From the NCBI GenBank assembly GCA_050945155.1, contig JBMNSK010000002.1, positions 1-64,000 of the forward strand: a DNA stretch of 64,000 nucleotides, given 5' to 3'. The notes under the pieces are model-generated. The model made no database searches. It saw nothing but the letters and a program-made list of their open reading frames with translations, and was not told where the DNA came from. A program made the translations under genes and the position numbers. The DNA is from JBMNSK01 sp050945155 (GTDB lineage: Bacteria > Actinomycetota > Coriobacteriia > Coriobacteriales > Eggerthellaceae). This document shows positions 32,628-40,882 of this stretch, in pieces (the stretch's first letter is position 1; each line of letters begins with the position of its first letter).

Positions 32628-33998
32628 ATGAGAAATGATAATGACTTGCCCAATGGCTTTACTGGCTATGCTCGCAGGCGGGCCGGATTTGAGCCCGCAA
32701 GCGAAGAGGTGAAAAAGCCCCTTGACGCAAGTCGAAACCGCGTCTCGGTTGGTTTCGATGCACGCGAGGCTTTAAAGTATGCGAAGTTTGACACCGATGG
32801 CGCTGGTGCGTCGGTTCCTCATTTCGATCCCGATAAGCTGGCCACGATGGATGACCGCGATAAGCGTTGGGCATGGGTAGAAATTAACCTCAACGCTATT
32901 CGTCATAACGTTATGGAAGCGAAGCGTGTTATTGGCAAAGACCGCAAGCTTCTTGCGGTGGTCAAAGCGGATGCCTATGGTCACGGTGCAGTGCAGGTTG
33001 CAAAATTGGCACTGAATTCAGGTGCTGAGTACCTCGGTGTTGCCACGGTTCAAGAAGGCATTGAGCTTCGCGAGAACATGGTCGGTGCGCCGATTCTTTT
33101 GCTTTCGCAACCTCCGGCTGAATCTATTCCCGCACTTTTGGCCTATAAGATTATGCCGAGCATTTACGACGAAGAGTTCGCAATTCGCTACGGCGAAATT
33201 GCGGATTTGTACGGCCAGCGTGCTCCGTATCATTTAGCTGTCAATACCGGAATGAACCGCATCGGTGTTCAGCACGATGAAGTGGTTGATTTCATGCATA
33301 AAATCAGCTTTCACCGCGCGCTTGATTTAGTGGGAGTCTTTACACATTTTGCGACGGCAGACTGTCCTGAAACGCTTGATTTCGGCATTCAGGCGCGCCG
33401 TTTCAATGAGGCTATACAGGCGCTTCGTGCTGCCGGCATTAATCCGGGTATTGTACACTGCGCCAACTCAGCTGCCCTTATTCGCTATCCCGAGGTTCAG
33501 TTCGATATGGTTCGACTCGGCATTGCGATGTATGGTTACTATCCTTGTCCAGAAACAGTGCCGCTGGTTGATCTTCACCCTGCGATGAGCGTTCATGCGC
33601 GTATCACCGACACCCGCCTCGTACCGATGAGTGAAGGCGTAAGTTATGGTCTGCACTACCGCAGCCCTGGCAGCGTGAAGATTTGCACCATTCCTGTGGG
33701 CTATGCTGACGGTCTGCGAAGAGGACTTTCGAGCAAAACAAACTTTGTCTATAAGGGAAGGTCTGTCAGACAGGTAGGCAATATCTGCATGGACCAGTGC
33801 ATGTTTGAAATTGATATGCGCAGCCACGGCACAAAAGAACGCTTAGACCCTCAGGTGGGAGATGAGGTCTTGGTTGTCGGTGAAGACGGCGATGCTATGG
33901 CAAGTATCCAGCAAATGGCCGATACCCTTGATTCAATTCCGCATGAGATAACCATCGGATTTTCGCACCGTATGCCGAGGTACTACATAAATAAGTAG
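32628..33998 (+). CDS. alr: Alanine racemase with N-terminal extension
   Basis: PLP enzyme that makes D-alanine for peptidoglycan. The PLP-binding Lys113 lies in V-V-K-A-D-A-Y-G-H-G and the second catalytic base Tyr in G-V-S-Y-G-L-H-Y-R. The normal start of the fold, W-V-E-I-N-L-N-A-I-R, is at residue 84, so about 80 extra polar residues (Arg-rich, then Asp-rich) precede it. An internal ATG at 32847 lacks a ribosome-binding site while the first ATG has CAGG upstream, so the extension is probably real. Function of the extension is unknown. It begins 14 bases after eno. Confidence 0.93.
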   Translation: MRNDNDLPNGFTGYARRRAGFEPASEEVKKPLDASRNRVSVGFDAREALKYAKFDTDGAGASVPHFDPDKLATMDDRDKRWAWVEINLNAIRHNVMEAKRVIGKDRKLLAVVKADAYGHGAVQVAKLALNSGAEYLGVATVQEGIELRENMVGAPILLLSQPPAESIPALLAYKIMPSIYDEEFAIRYGEIADLYGQRAPYHLAVNTGMNRIGVQHDEVVDFMHKISFHRALDLVGVFTHFATADCPETLDFGIQARRFNEAIQALRAAGINPGIVHCANSAALIRYPEVQFDMVRLGIAMYGYYPCPETVPLVDLHPAMSVHARITDTRLVPMSEGVSYGLHYRSPGSVKICTIPVGYADGLRRGLSSKTNFVYKGRSVRQVGNICMDQCMFEIDMRSHGTKERLDPQVGDEVLVVGEDGDAMASIQQMADTLDSIPHEITIGFSHRMPRYYINK

Positions 33999-34008
33999 GT
34001 CACTCATT

Positions 34009-34575
34009 ATGCACAAGCCGCAGATACCTCTTGAAGACATACGGGCAGAAGTCGAAAACTGTCATAAATGCCCCTTGGCCGAGGGCCGCACGCATGTGGT
34101 CTTTGGGTCAGGTAATCCGTCGGCTCGGGTACTGATTGTCGGAGAGGCTCCGGGGAAAAACGAAGACTTGCAGGGCGAACCTTTTGTTGGAGCGGCAGGC
34201 AAGTCGCTTACTGCGCTTTTGGAACTTGCGGGCCTTTCTCGCGATGATGTTTTTATCGCCAATGTGCTTAAGTGTCGTCCGCCGGGAAATCGTGACCCGC
34301 GTCCGGAAGAGATAGAGCTTTGTACGCCCTACTTGCGAGAGCAGACACGCACCATCAACCCAGAATTCATTGTGACCTTGGGTAATTTTTCGACCAAGTT
34401 CATCCTTAAAACTGAGGTTGGCATTACACGACTTCACGGTAAACTTCAGATGGCTGGAAGATTTAAGGTCTTTCCTATTTATCATCCAGCTGCGGCAATC
34501 TATGACAGGACGAAATACCAGGCCCTAGAAGAGGACTTTAAAACGCTCGGACGCCTGCTCAAGCAAGGTGCGTAG
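34009..34575 (+). CDS. Family 4 uracil-DNA glycosylase (4Fe-4S)
   Basis: Removes uracil from DNA. Motif 1 G-E-A-P-G-K-N-E-D at about 45-53 and motif 2 H-P-A-A near residue 163 fit family 4. Four cysteines expected to bind a 4Fe-4S cluster are at 18, 21, 89 and 105, with P-P-G-N-R-D-P between the last two. 188 residues, slightly short of typical members. ATG ten bases after alr. Family 4 enzymes are common in thermophiles and many anaerobes and actinobacteria; no family 1 Ung is seen in the window. Confidence 0.9.
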   Translation: MHKPQIPLEDIRAEVENCHKCPLAEGRTHVVFGSGNPSARVLIVGEAPGKNEDLQGEPFVGAAGKSLTALLELAGLSRDDVFIANVLKCRPPGNRDPRPEEIELCTPYLREQTRTINPEFIVTLGNFSTKFILKTEVGITRLHGKLQMAGRFKVFPIYHPAAAIYDRTKYQALEEDFKTLGRLLKQGA

Positions 34576-34630
34576 GCGCAACGCAGATAAGAGTCGTCTC
34601 GAAATGATATGAGTAAGAAAGGAATCACTC

Positions 34631-35389
34631 ATGGCACAGGAGACTATGACCCTCGTTTTAATTCGTCATGGCGAAAGCGAGTGGAATAAGAAGAATTTGT
34701 TCACCGGCTGGACGGATGTGGATCTCTCCGAAACGGGACGCAAAGAGGCAGCTGAAGGTGGTAGGGCTCTTGCTCAGGCAGGGTTTGATTTTGACATTTG
34801 CTACACGAGTTACCTCAAGCGTGCCATTCATACCCTTGCTTTGGTTCTCGACGAGATGGATCGAGCATGGCTTCCGGTTATTAAGACCTGGCGTTTAAAT
34901 GAGCGCCACTATGGTGCGTTGCAAGGCCTCGATAAAAGTGAAACTGCCAAAAAGTACGGTGAAGACCAGGTAAAGATTTGGCGCCGTAGCTTTGACACTC
35001 GTCCTCCTGCGCTAGAGGCGGGCGATGAGCGTGATGCGCACATTCAAGCTGCCTATCGCGATGTCGATTCCGATGAGATTCCGTATGCAGAGTGCTTGAA
35101 AGACACCATCGCGCGCGCGTGGCCCTTCTTCGAGGAAGAAATTTTGCCGCAGATGAAAGCTGGCAAGCGTGTACTTATTGCAGCTCATGGCAATTCCTTA
35201 CGGGCGCTTGTTAAGCAATTCGACAAGCTTTCTGACGACGAAATTGTCGGTGTAAACATTCCAACCGGAGTGCCGCTTGTCTATACCTTTGATGAGAATC
35301 TCAACGTTTTGGACAAGCGCTACGTAGGCGACCCCGCAACGATTGAGGCAAAAATCAATAAGGTTGCAAACCAGGGGAAAGCAAAGTAG
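34631..35389 (+). CDS. gpmA: 2,3-bisphosphoglycerate-dependent phosphoglycerate mutase
   Basis: Interconverts 3- and 2-phosphoglycerate. The phospho-His motif L-I-R-H-G-E-S-E-W-N is at about 10-19, and the second His in A-A-H-G-N-S-L-R-A-L near residue 186. G-W-T-D-V-D-L-S-E-T-G and E-R-H-Y-G-A-L-Q-G are dPGM marks. 252 residues. GAAAGGAATCAC precedes the ATG. Ten bases separate its stop from the folC start. Confidence 0.96.
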   Translation: MAQETMTLVLIRHGESEWNKKNLFTGWTDVDLSETGRKEAAEGGRALAQAGFDFDICYTSYLKRAIHTLALVLDEMDRAWLPVIKTWRLNERHYGALQGLDKSETAKKYGEDQVKIWRRSFDTRPPALEAGDERDAHIQAAYRDVDSDEIPYAECLKDTIARAWPFFEEEILPQMKAGKRVLIAAHGNSLRALVKQFDKLSDDEIVGVNIPTGVPLVYTFDENLNVLDKRYVGDPATIEAKINKVANQGKAK

Positions 35390-35399
35390 CCCGTTTTTC

Positions 35400-36737
35400 A
35401 TGTTTGATCCCATAGCGTATATTAACGAGCCGCGGTGGCATCACTCGGTCCTTGGTCTTACACGTATTTCGGCCCTGCTTGAAAAGCTGGGAAGGCCGCA
35501 GGATGACCTACGCTTTGTTCATGTTGCGGGTACGAATGGCAAAGGATCTACCTGCGCTTTTATTGCTTCCATTCTTCAGGAGGCCGGATATACCACGGGT
35601 CTTTTCACGAGTCCCTTCATCATGCAGTTTGAAGAGCGCATCAGGGTGAATAAGGACATGATTTCCTATGAAGATTTGTATGCGCTTACCCTTGAAATAA
35701 AAGATGCTGCCGACAAGGTTGAAGAAGAAGAGGGGACACATCCGACCGAGTTCGAGCTTATGACCGCACTTGCGTTTCTCTACTTTAACCGGAAAGGCTG
35801 CGATATTGCTGTGGTTGAGGTAGGGCTCGGCGGTCGTCTTGATTCGACAAACGTGATTGAAAACCCGTTGGTAAGTGTTATTACCCGGATTGGGCTTGAC
35901 CATACCGCTGTCTTAGGTAAGACGCTTGGTGCCATTGCCAAAGAAAAGGCCGGCATCATCAAATCTTCCTGTCCTGTCGTTTCCTATCCGCAAGATAGTG
36001 AAGCTGCAACGTCTATTGCTGATATCGCACGGGCAAAGAATGCCTCGCTTACGGTGCCAGATTTTGAAGACCTTGTTGTAGGGTCGGTGACGTGGCAGAC
36101 CGAGGCCTCTCTTGAGGGTGGTGCGGTTATCGAGCACCCTGAACGCTCCTTTAGCTACCATGGCAATCAATTCCGCACACGTCTTCTTGGGTCATACCAG
36201 CCCTATAACGCCGGTCTTGCGCTTGAAACCGTGGAAGTTCTTAAAGACCAAGGGTTAGAAATATCTGACGAAGACTGTCGTCGCGGCATAGCAAAAACAA
36301 TCTGGCCAGGTCGCTTTGAACTGGTGCAAAGAGGATCTGATAAAGGCATTCTTATCATTGATGGCGGACACAATGTGCAGGGTGCAGAGGCGCTCACGTC
36401 TTCGCTTGCAAATGTCTTTCCGAATAAGAAAGTCGTTTTCGTGGTAGGAATGCTTGCGGACAAAGACTATACAAACAGTCTTTCGGTACTCATACCCTAT
36501 GCCGCAGCTTTCGTAACAATCACTCCACCGAATGAACGTGCTTTATCAGGGCATCGCCTTGCAGAAGAAATCAAAAAGCGTCTGCACGATGAAAAAACAG
36601 AGCCAGTTCCCATATACGAAACAAGCTCCATTGCCGAAGCAATGGAGCTTGCAGATCGTCTTGCCGGAGCGGATGGAATTGTTACGACCTTCGGAAGTCT
36701 TTATTCCATCGCTGCCATTAAAGAGGCCGTTCATTAA
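35400..36737 (+). CDS. folC: Bifunctional folylpolyglutamate/dihydrofolate synthase
   Basis: Adds glutamate to dihydropteroate and polyglutamate tails to folates, using ATP. The Mur-ligase-like P-loop G-T-N-G-K-G-S-T is at about 44-51; V-V-E-V-G-L-G-G-R-L-D-S-T and the G-L-D-H-T-x-x-L-G segment follow. I start at ATG 35400, which gives the usual M-F-D-P-I-A-Y-I-N N terminus, though no ribosome-binding site is evident; translation may be coupled to gpmA. The gene follows the folate theme seen in folP-folK, fhs and folD elsewhere in the window. Confidence 0.93.
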   Translation: MFDPIAYINEPRWHHSVLGLTRISALLEKLGRPQDDLRFVHVAGTNGKGSTCAFIASILQEAGYTTGLFTSPFIMQFEERIRVNKDMISYEDLYALTLEIKDAADKVEEEEGTHPTEFELMTALAFLYFNRKGCDIAVVEVGLGGRLDSTNVIENPLVSVITRIGLDHTAVLGKTLGAIAKEKAGIIKSSCPVVSYPQDSEAATSIADIARAKNASLTVPDFEDLVVGSVTWQTEASLEGGAVIEHPERSFSYHGNQFRTRLLGSYQPYNAGLALETVEVLKDQGLEISDEDCRRGIAKTIWPGRFELVQRGSDKGILIIDGGHNVQGAEALTSSLANVFPNKKVVFVVGMLADKDYTNSLSVLIPYAAAFVTITPPNERALSGHRLAEEIKKRLHDEKTEPVPIYETSSIAEAMELADRLAGADGIVTTFGSLYSIAAIKEAVH

Positions 36738-36742
36738 ACATG

Positions 36743-36800
36743 CGCTCAAAAGGAACCACGGTATAGAACTTTATTGCAGTTCAAGCACTTTCCTTGAGCG
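36743..36800. repeat. Nested inverted repeats between convergent folC and hpf
   Basis: CGCTCAA (36743-36749) pairs with TTGAGCG (36794-36800), with AGGAA/TTCCT inside, and an inner hairpin GAACT/AGTTC at 36766-36782. The place suggests a bidirectional terminator, but there is no good U-run on either side. Confidence 0.45.
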
Positions 36801-36828
36801 TCGTGTTTAAGTTACAACACCATTGAAA

Positions 36829-37386
36829 CTATGCCTTTTGCTTCAAAAGGCCGTAACCGCCGTTGGTGCGACGGTATAAAACATTGACCAGGTTCGTGTC
36901 GCGGTCAACATAAGCGAAGAAGTCGTGTCCCAGTAAGTCAATCTGGATAAGAGCATCATCGAGTGTCATGGGAGCGAACTCGGTTTCTTTGATGCGAACA
37001 ACTTCTTCATCGCTCGAAAGTTCAGCCATAAGATCATCAAGGTCGGTCATTGGAGCAGGAGCCGGTGCCTCGCGACGCTGACGCTTGTCGATTACCTTTG
37101 TCTTATACTTACGCATCTGACGTATTACTTTGGCTGCAGCTACATCAATTGCCGCCCGAAATTCCTCTTCTGATTCTTCCACACGAATGATATGACCCTT
37201 GGTACGCAGGGTCACTTCGCAAACGCAGAGGGTGGGGTTTGACTTATTCTTCTCTACGTGCAGGACCACTTCCGCGTCGAGTGGGGTGATATCCATGATC
37301 TTCATGGCACTCCCAATTTTGTCCTCAGCATATGAGCGCAGAGAATCGTTTACGGATACGTTGCGACCAGATACGGTAATGCTCAT
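36829..37386 (-). CDS. hpf: Long-form ribosome hibernation promoting factor
   Basis: Dimerises idle 70S ribosomes into 100S particles in stationary phase. Residues 1 to about 100 are the ribosome-binding fold (I-T-V-S-G-R-N, then V-E-V/E-V-T-L-R-T-K-G); after a Glu/Pro-rich linker, residues about 130-185 are the dimerisation domain ending L-Y-R-R-T-N-G-G-Y-G-L. The start is ATG 37386, with TTAGGGG upstream, in preference to farther in-frame starts. It runs alone, divergent from glmU. Confidence 0.95.
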   Translation of the reverse strand: MSITVSGRNVSVNDSLRSYAEDKIGSAMKIMDITPLDAEVVLHVEKNKSNPTLCVCEVTLRTKGHIIRVEESEEEFRAAIDVAAAKVIRQMRKYKTKVIDKRQRREAPAPAPMTDLDDLMAELSSDEEVVRIKETEFAPMTLDDALIQIDLLGHDFFAYVDRDTNLVNVLYRRTNGGYGLLKQKA

Positions 37387-37720
37387 AACGCAACCCCTAA
37401 CCATCGGTGACCAATACTGCCGCTTGCGAAGCTTTCATCTTCTTGTGCGCCGCTTTCTGCGGCATGAAAGAAAGCTCCGTCAAAGCTTGTGACTAGCATA
37501 CCTCAAAAACCCCAGTTCTTGGTGAGGATACAGAATCGTTGCCAGGACGAAAGTAATCGCTCAGAATGGAAAGAGGAGGGTTTTACGGTACAAGGGAAAA
37601 TCTCATTTTGCCGCGCGATGTCGAAGTTTTCTCTTGGTTAAAACGCTTGCGGGTGTCTTAAGCGATGGAAGAGCTTAGGGTATACTAAAAATCGTTGAGA
37701 GACTATCGGAAGGATATCGC
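37387..37720. other. Divergent gap hpf-glmU
   Basis: A 334-base non-coding gap. It holds a small hairpin GCCGC-TTTCT-GCGGC at 37449-37463 (in the likely hpf leader) and a -10-like TATACT at 37681-37686, 35 bases before glmU, with only a poor -35. On the minus strand TATGCT lies near 37495-37500 and could serve hpf. No open frame or RNA gene is recognised. Confidence 0.5.
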
Positions 37721-39160
37721 ATGGATGCAGCAGCAATCGTTCTTGCCGCAGGTGCAGGCAAGAGAATGAAATCCAAAAAACCGAAGGTTACTCATGAAAT
37801 TCTAGGAACTCCTCTTGTTCGCTGGGTTGTTGATGCAGCCAAGCAAGCCGGTATTGACCGCATCGTCACGGTTGTCGGTTTTAAGGCAAACCAGGTAATC
37901 CCTCTGGTTAACGAGGATACGGAAGTTATTGTCCAACCGCAGCGTCTCGGAACGGCAGATGCGGTTCGTGTTTGTGGCGATTCCTTAGCTCAGTTTGACG
38001 GTTCTGTTGTGGTTCTCTCAGGCGACTCGCCGCTTATTACTCCTTCAACCATTCGCAGCTTGGTATCAACGCGCGAATCCGAAGATGCTGCCTGTGTTGT
38101 ACTGACCATGCAGCTTGAAAATCCGTTTGGGTATGGACGCATTGTTCGCGACGCAAACGGACGCGTAGCTCGCATTGTTGAGGAACGCGATGCAACGCTT
38201 GAAGAGGCAGCAATTCACGAATGCAATTCTGGATTTTATTGCTTTGATGCGAAGTTGCTCTTCGAGGCGCTTGAGAAGGTAGGGAAAGACAACGCGCAGG
38301 GTGAATACTATCTCACCGACGTACTTTCTATCTTCCGTCAGCAGGGAAAACATGTTATCGGTTTGCCTACGCAAAATCCGGTGGAATGTTGGGGAGTTAA
38401 TTCACGCGTCCAGCTCGCCGAAGCAGCGGCTCAAGCCCAGATGCATATTAATTATGCACATATGGCGGCGGGTGTCACGATTATAGATCCCCACCAAGCC
38501 TTCATTGGCCCTCATGTAGAAATAGAACCTGACGTGGTAATTTATCCGCAAACTTTCCTCTTCGGTGATACGAGCATTGGGGAAGATAGTGTTATTGGTC
38601 CGAATACCCGCTTGACCGATACTCGAGTTGGCAGCGGATGCCGCGTCGATGAGACTGTAGCAATTGATGCCGTTCTCGAAGACGATGTGACGACGGGACC
38701 ACGTGCTTACCTGCGTCCTGGCGCGCACCTCTGTGAGGGCTCAAAGGTTGGCACGCATGTTGAAATCAAGAAGTCCCAAATTGGTAAGGGATCTAAAGTT
38801 CCTCACCTTTCTTATATCGGTGACACCACCATTGGCGAAGGCGTCAATATCGGGGCTGGGTCGATTACTTGCAACTATGACGGCAAGAACAAGTATCCAA
38901 CCACTATTGGCGATAATGCCTTTGTAGGCAGCGACACCATGATGGTGGCACCTGTGAATATTGGAGCTGGATCGGTTATCGGAGCGGGATCAGTAATTAC
39001 CAAGGACGTTCCTGAAGACGCCCTGGGAATTGCGCGTTCGGAGCAGTTTACGGTTGACGGATGGGCTGCTCGGAGACGTAAGCGTCAAGAAGAAGACGAA
39101 GTATCAGGCCCTTCTTATATCGAAGGTCAGTCCGGTACCGGCGATGAAGAGCAAAACTAA
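37721..39160 (+). CDS. glmU: Bifunctional GlmU (UDP-GlcNAc synthesis)
   Basis: Makes UDP-N-acetylglucosamine for peptidoglycan. The uridyltransferase domain starts with V-L-A-A-G-A-G-K-R-M-K-S (about 7-18) and has G-T-A-D-A-V near 74; the acetyltransferase domain is a left-handed beta helix of hexapeptide repeats from about 255, with H-L-S-Y-I-G-D near residue 365 and N-C-N-Y-D-G-like N-Y-D-G-K-N-K. 479 residues; the last 30 are acidic. GGAAGGATATCGC precedes the ATG. It leads a glmU-prs-pth operon. Confidence 0.97.
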   Translation: MDAAAIVLAAGAGKRMKSKKPKVTHEILGTPLVRWVVDAAKQAGIDRIVTVVGFKANQVIPLVNEDTEVIVQPQRLGTADAVRVCGDSLAQFDGSVVVLSGDSPLITPSTIRSLVSTRESEDAACVVLTMQLENPFGYGRIVRDANGRVARIVEERDATLEEAAIHECNSGFYCFDAKLLFEALEKVGKDNAQGEYYLTDVLSIFRQQGKHVIGLPTQNPVECWGVNSRVQLAEAAAQAQMHINYAHMAAGVTIIDPHQAFIGPHVEIEPDVVIYPQTFLFGDTSIGEDSVIGPNTRLTDTRVGSGCRVDETVAIDAVLEDDVTTGPRAYLRPGAHLCEGSKVGTHVEIKKSQIGKGSKVPHLSYIGDTTIGEGVNIGAGSITCNYDGKNKYPTTIGDNAFVGSDTMMVAPVNIGAGSVIGAGSVITKDVPEDALGIARSEQFTVDGWAARRRKRQEEDEVSGPSYIEGQSGTGDEEQN

Positions 39161-39193
39161 GGTCTAAAACACGAGATGAAGGAGCTACACGCT

Positions 39194-40168
39194 ATGCAAA
39201 TGACCAAAAACATTGCCTTATTTTCAGGCTCAGTGAATCCGGAATTAGCGGATGAAATTGCAAAAGCTCTCGGAGTTGATTTAGGTAATGTAAAACTTGA
39301 AAAGTTTGCAAACGGCGAAATTTATGCTCGTTACTTACAGAGCGTGCGTGGCTCTGACGTATTTTTAATTCAGTCGGTAGCGGGAGCAGAAATCAACGAT
39401 GCATTAATGGAGCTGCTCATTATGGCTGATGCTGCCAAGCGTGCTTCTGCACGCACGATTACGGCAGTTGTTGCGCATTATGCCTATGCACGCCAAGACC
39501 GCAAGGCCGCCGCACGTGAGCCTATTACGGCAAAGTTAGTAGCCAACCTCATTCAGGTTTCTGGTATTGACCGCGTTATGACAATTGACTTACACCAGGG
39601 CCAAATTCAAGGCTTCTTCGATATTCCCGTTGACCACCTCACTGCACTGCCCATTATGGCGGAATACTTCAAGGCGAAAAATTTCAGCAAGGACGAAACG
39701 CTCTGTGTCGTAAGCCCTGACGTAGGTCGTGCGAAGGCTGCAAAGAAACTCTCCGACATGCTTGAAGCCGACCTGGCCATCATGCACAAGGGTCGCCCTG
39801 GTCACAACAAGGCTGTCATCACGGCTCTTATAGGCGATGTTAAAGACAAGATTTGTATCCTGAATGACGACATGATTGACACCGGCGGTTCCATGGTCGC
39901 TGCTGTTGATACGCTGCGAGCAAACGGCGCTAAAAAGATTTATATCTGTGCTACCCACCCGGTCTTTAGTGGCCCGGGTCTTGAGCGTATGGCTAACCTT
40001 GAAGCCGCTGAAGAAGTTGTGGTATGCAATACGATTCCAGTGCCTCTTGAGTACCAGACCGGCAAAATCAAAGTTGTTTCGGTTGCGCCGCTTTTCGCTC
40101 ATGCTATCGAAAATGTCTATGAGAATAAGTCCGTGTCCGAACTCTTTGACCCAGACTTTGCGCTCTAG
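39194..40168 (+). CDS. prs: Ribose-phosphate pyrophosphokinase
   Basis: Makes PRPP from ribose 5-phosphate and ATP, feeding purine, pyrimidine, NAD, His and Trp synthesis. The signature D-L-H-Q-G-Q-I-Q-G-F-F near residue 133 and the PRPP loop D-D-M-I-D-T-G-G-S are clear; F-S-G-S-V-N-P at the start varies from the usual F-x-G. An earlier in-frame ATG at 39176 is excluded because the AAGGAG ribosome-binding sequence (39181-39186) overlaps its coding region and serves ATG 39194. 324 residues. It follows glmU by 33 bases. Confidence 0.96.
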   Translation: MQMTKNIALFSGSVNPELADEIAKALGVDLGNVKLEKFANGEIYARYLQSVRGSDVFLIQSVAGAEINDALMELLIMADAAKRASARTITAVVAHYAYARQDRKAAAREPITAKLVANLIQVSGIDRVMTIDLHQGQIQGFFDIPVDHLTALPIMAEYFKAKNFSKDETLCVVSPDVGRAKAAKKLSDMLEADLAIMHKGRPGHNKAVITALIGDVKDKICILNDDMIDTGGSMVAAVDTLRANGAKKIYICATHPVFSGPGLERMANLEAAEEVVVCNTIPVPLEYQTGKIKVVSVAPLFAHAIENVYENKSVSELFDPDFAL

Positions 40169-40171
40169 CCT

Positions 40172-40729
40172 ATGTTTTTAGTAGTAGGTCTTGGAAATCC
40201 AGGCGAAGAATTCGAAGGCACCCGCCATAATGCCGGATTCGATGTAATAGACCGGCTCGGCGACATCCTGGGAGTCTCATACTGGAAGCTTGAATGCGGC
40301 GCCCTCACCGCGAAGGGCGTCTGGGCTGATACCGACCTTATTTTGGCCAAGCCACAGTCCTATATGAATACCAGTGGCGGTCCCGTAAAGCACCTCCTTG
40401 ATGCCTATGGCTTAAGCCCGTCAGACCTTATCGTCATTCATGATGAACTTGATATTGAACCAGGGTCCATTCGCGTAAAGTTTGGCGGTGGTCATGCGGG
40501 GCATAACGGGCTTCGCTCTATCTGTGACAAGCTCAACACCCGTGACTGGTATCGCATTCGCGTGGGAATCGGCCATCCTCTTGGACGCATGAGCGGTGCC
40601 GACTTTGTCCTTTCCGTGCCAAAAGGTCAGGAAAGCGATGACTTTGATTTCGCAGAGGAAGAAGCGGCAAAAGCGGTCCTGTCCCTAATCGATAATGGTC
40701 TGGAAAAAACGCAGCAGGATTTCAACTGA
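40172..40729 (+). CDS. pth: Peptidyl-tRNA hydrolase
   Basis: Frees tRNA from prematurely released peptidyl-tRNA. The N-terminal G-L-G-N-P-G (N9) and R-H-N-A-G-F with the catalytic His19 are diagnostic, as are the G-H-N-G-L-R-S segment and the R-V-G-I-G-H-P motif. 185 residues. Its ATG is four bases after the prs stop, so it is translationally linked. The 153 bases after it hold no clear terminator. In many bacteria mfd follows pth; here an orphan large protein does. Confidence 0.96.
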   Translation: MFLVVGLGNPGEEFEGTRHNAGFDVIDRLGDILGVSYWKLECGALTAKGVWADTDLILAKPQSYMNTSGGPVKHLLDAYGLSPSDLIVIHDELDIEPGSIRVKFGGGHAGHNGLRSICDKLNTRDWYRIRVGIGHPLGRMSGADFVLSVPKGQESDDFDFAEEEAAKAVLSLIDNGLEKTQQDFN

Positions 40730-40882
40730 CGTTTTCTACGGTGTGCTTCAAGCCTCACGTCTCCCATTTTGCAAGCAATGCTTGGTGTCCTTGCGTTATC
40801 AGGTATGCGATGGTGTGTGGGGGAATTCACATCTTCGTAACTGTGAAAGGGTCTTTCTAGATTGCGTGGTAATCTGTAGTTT

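Noticed and set aside
40730..40882. CAAGC-AAT-GCTTG repeat after pth as a terminator
   Set aside because: Only five base pairs and no U-run follow.
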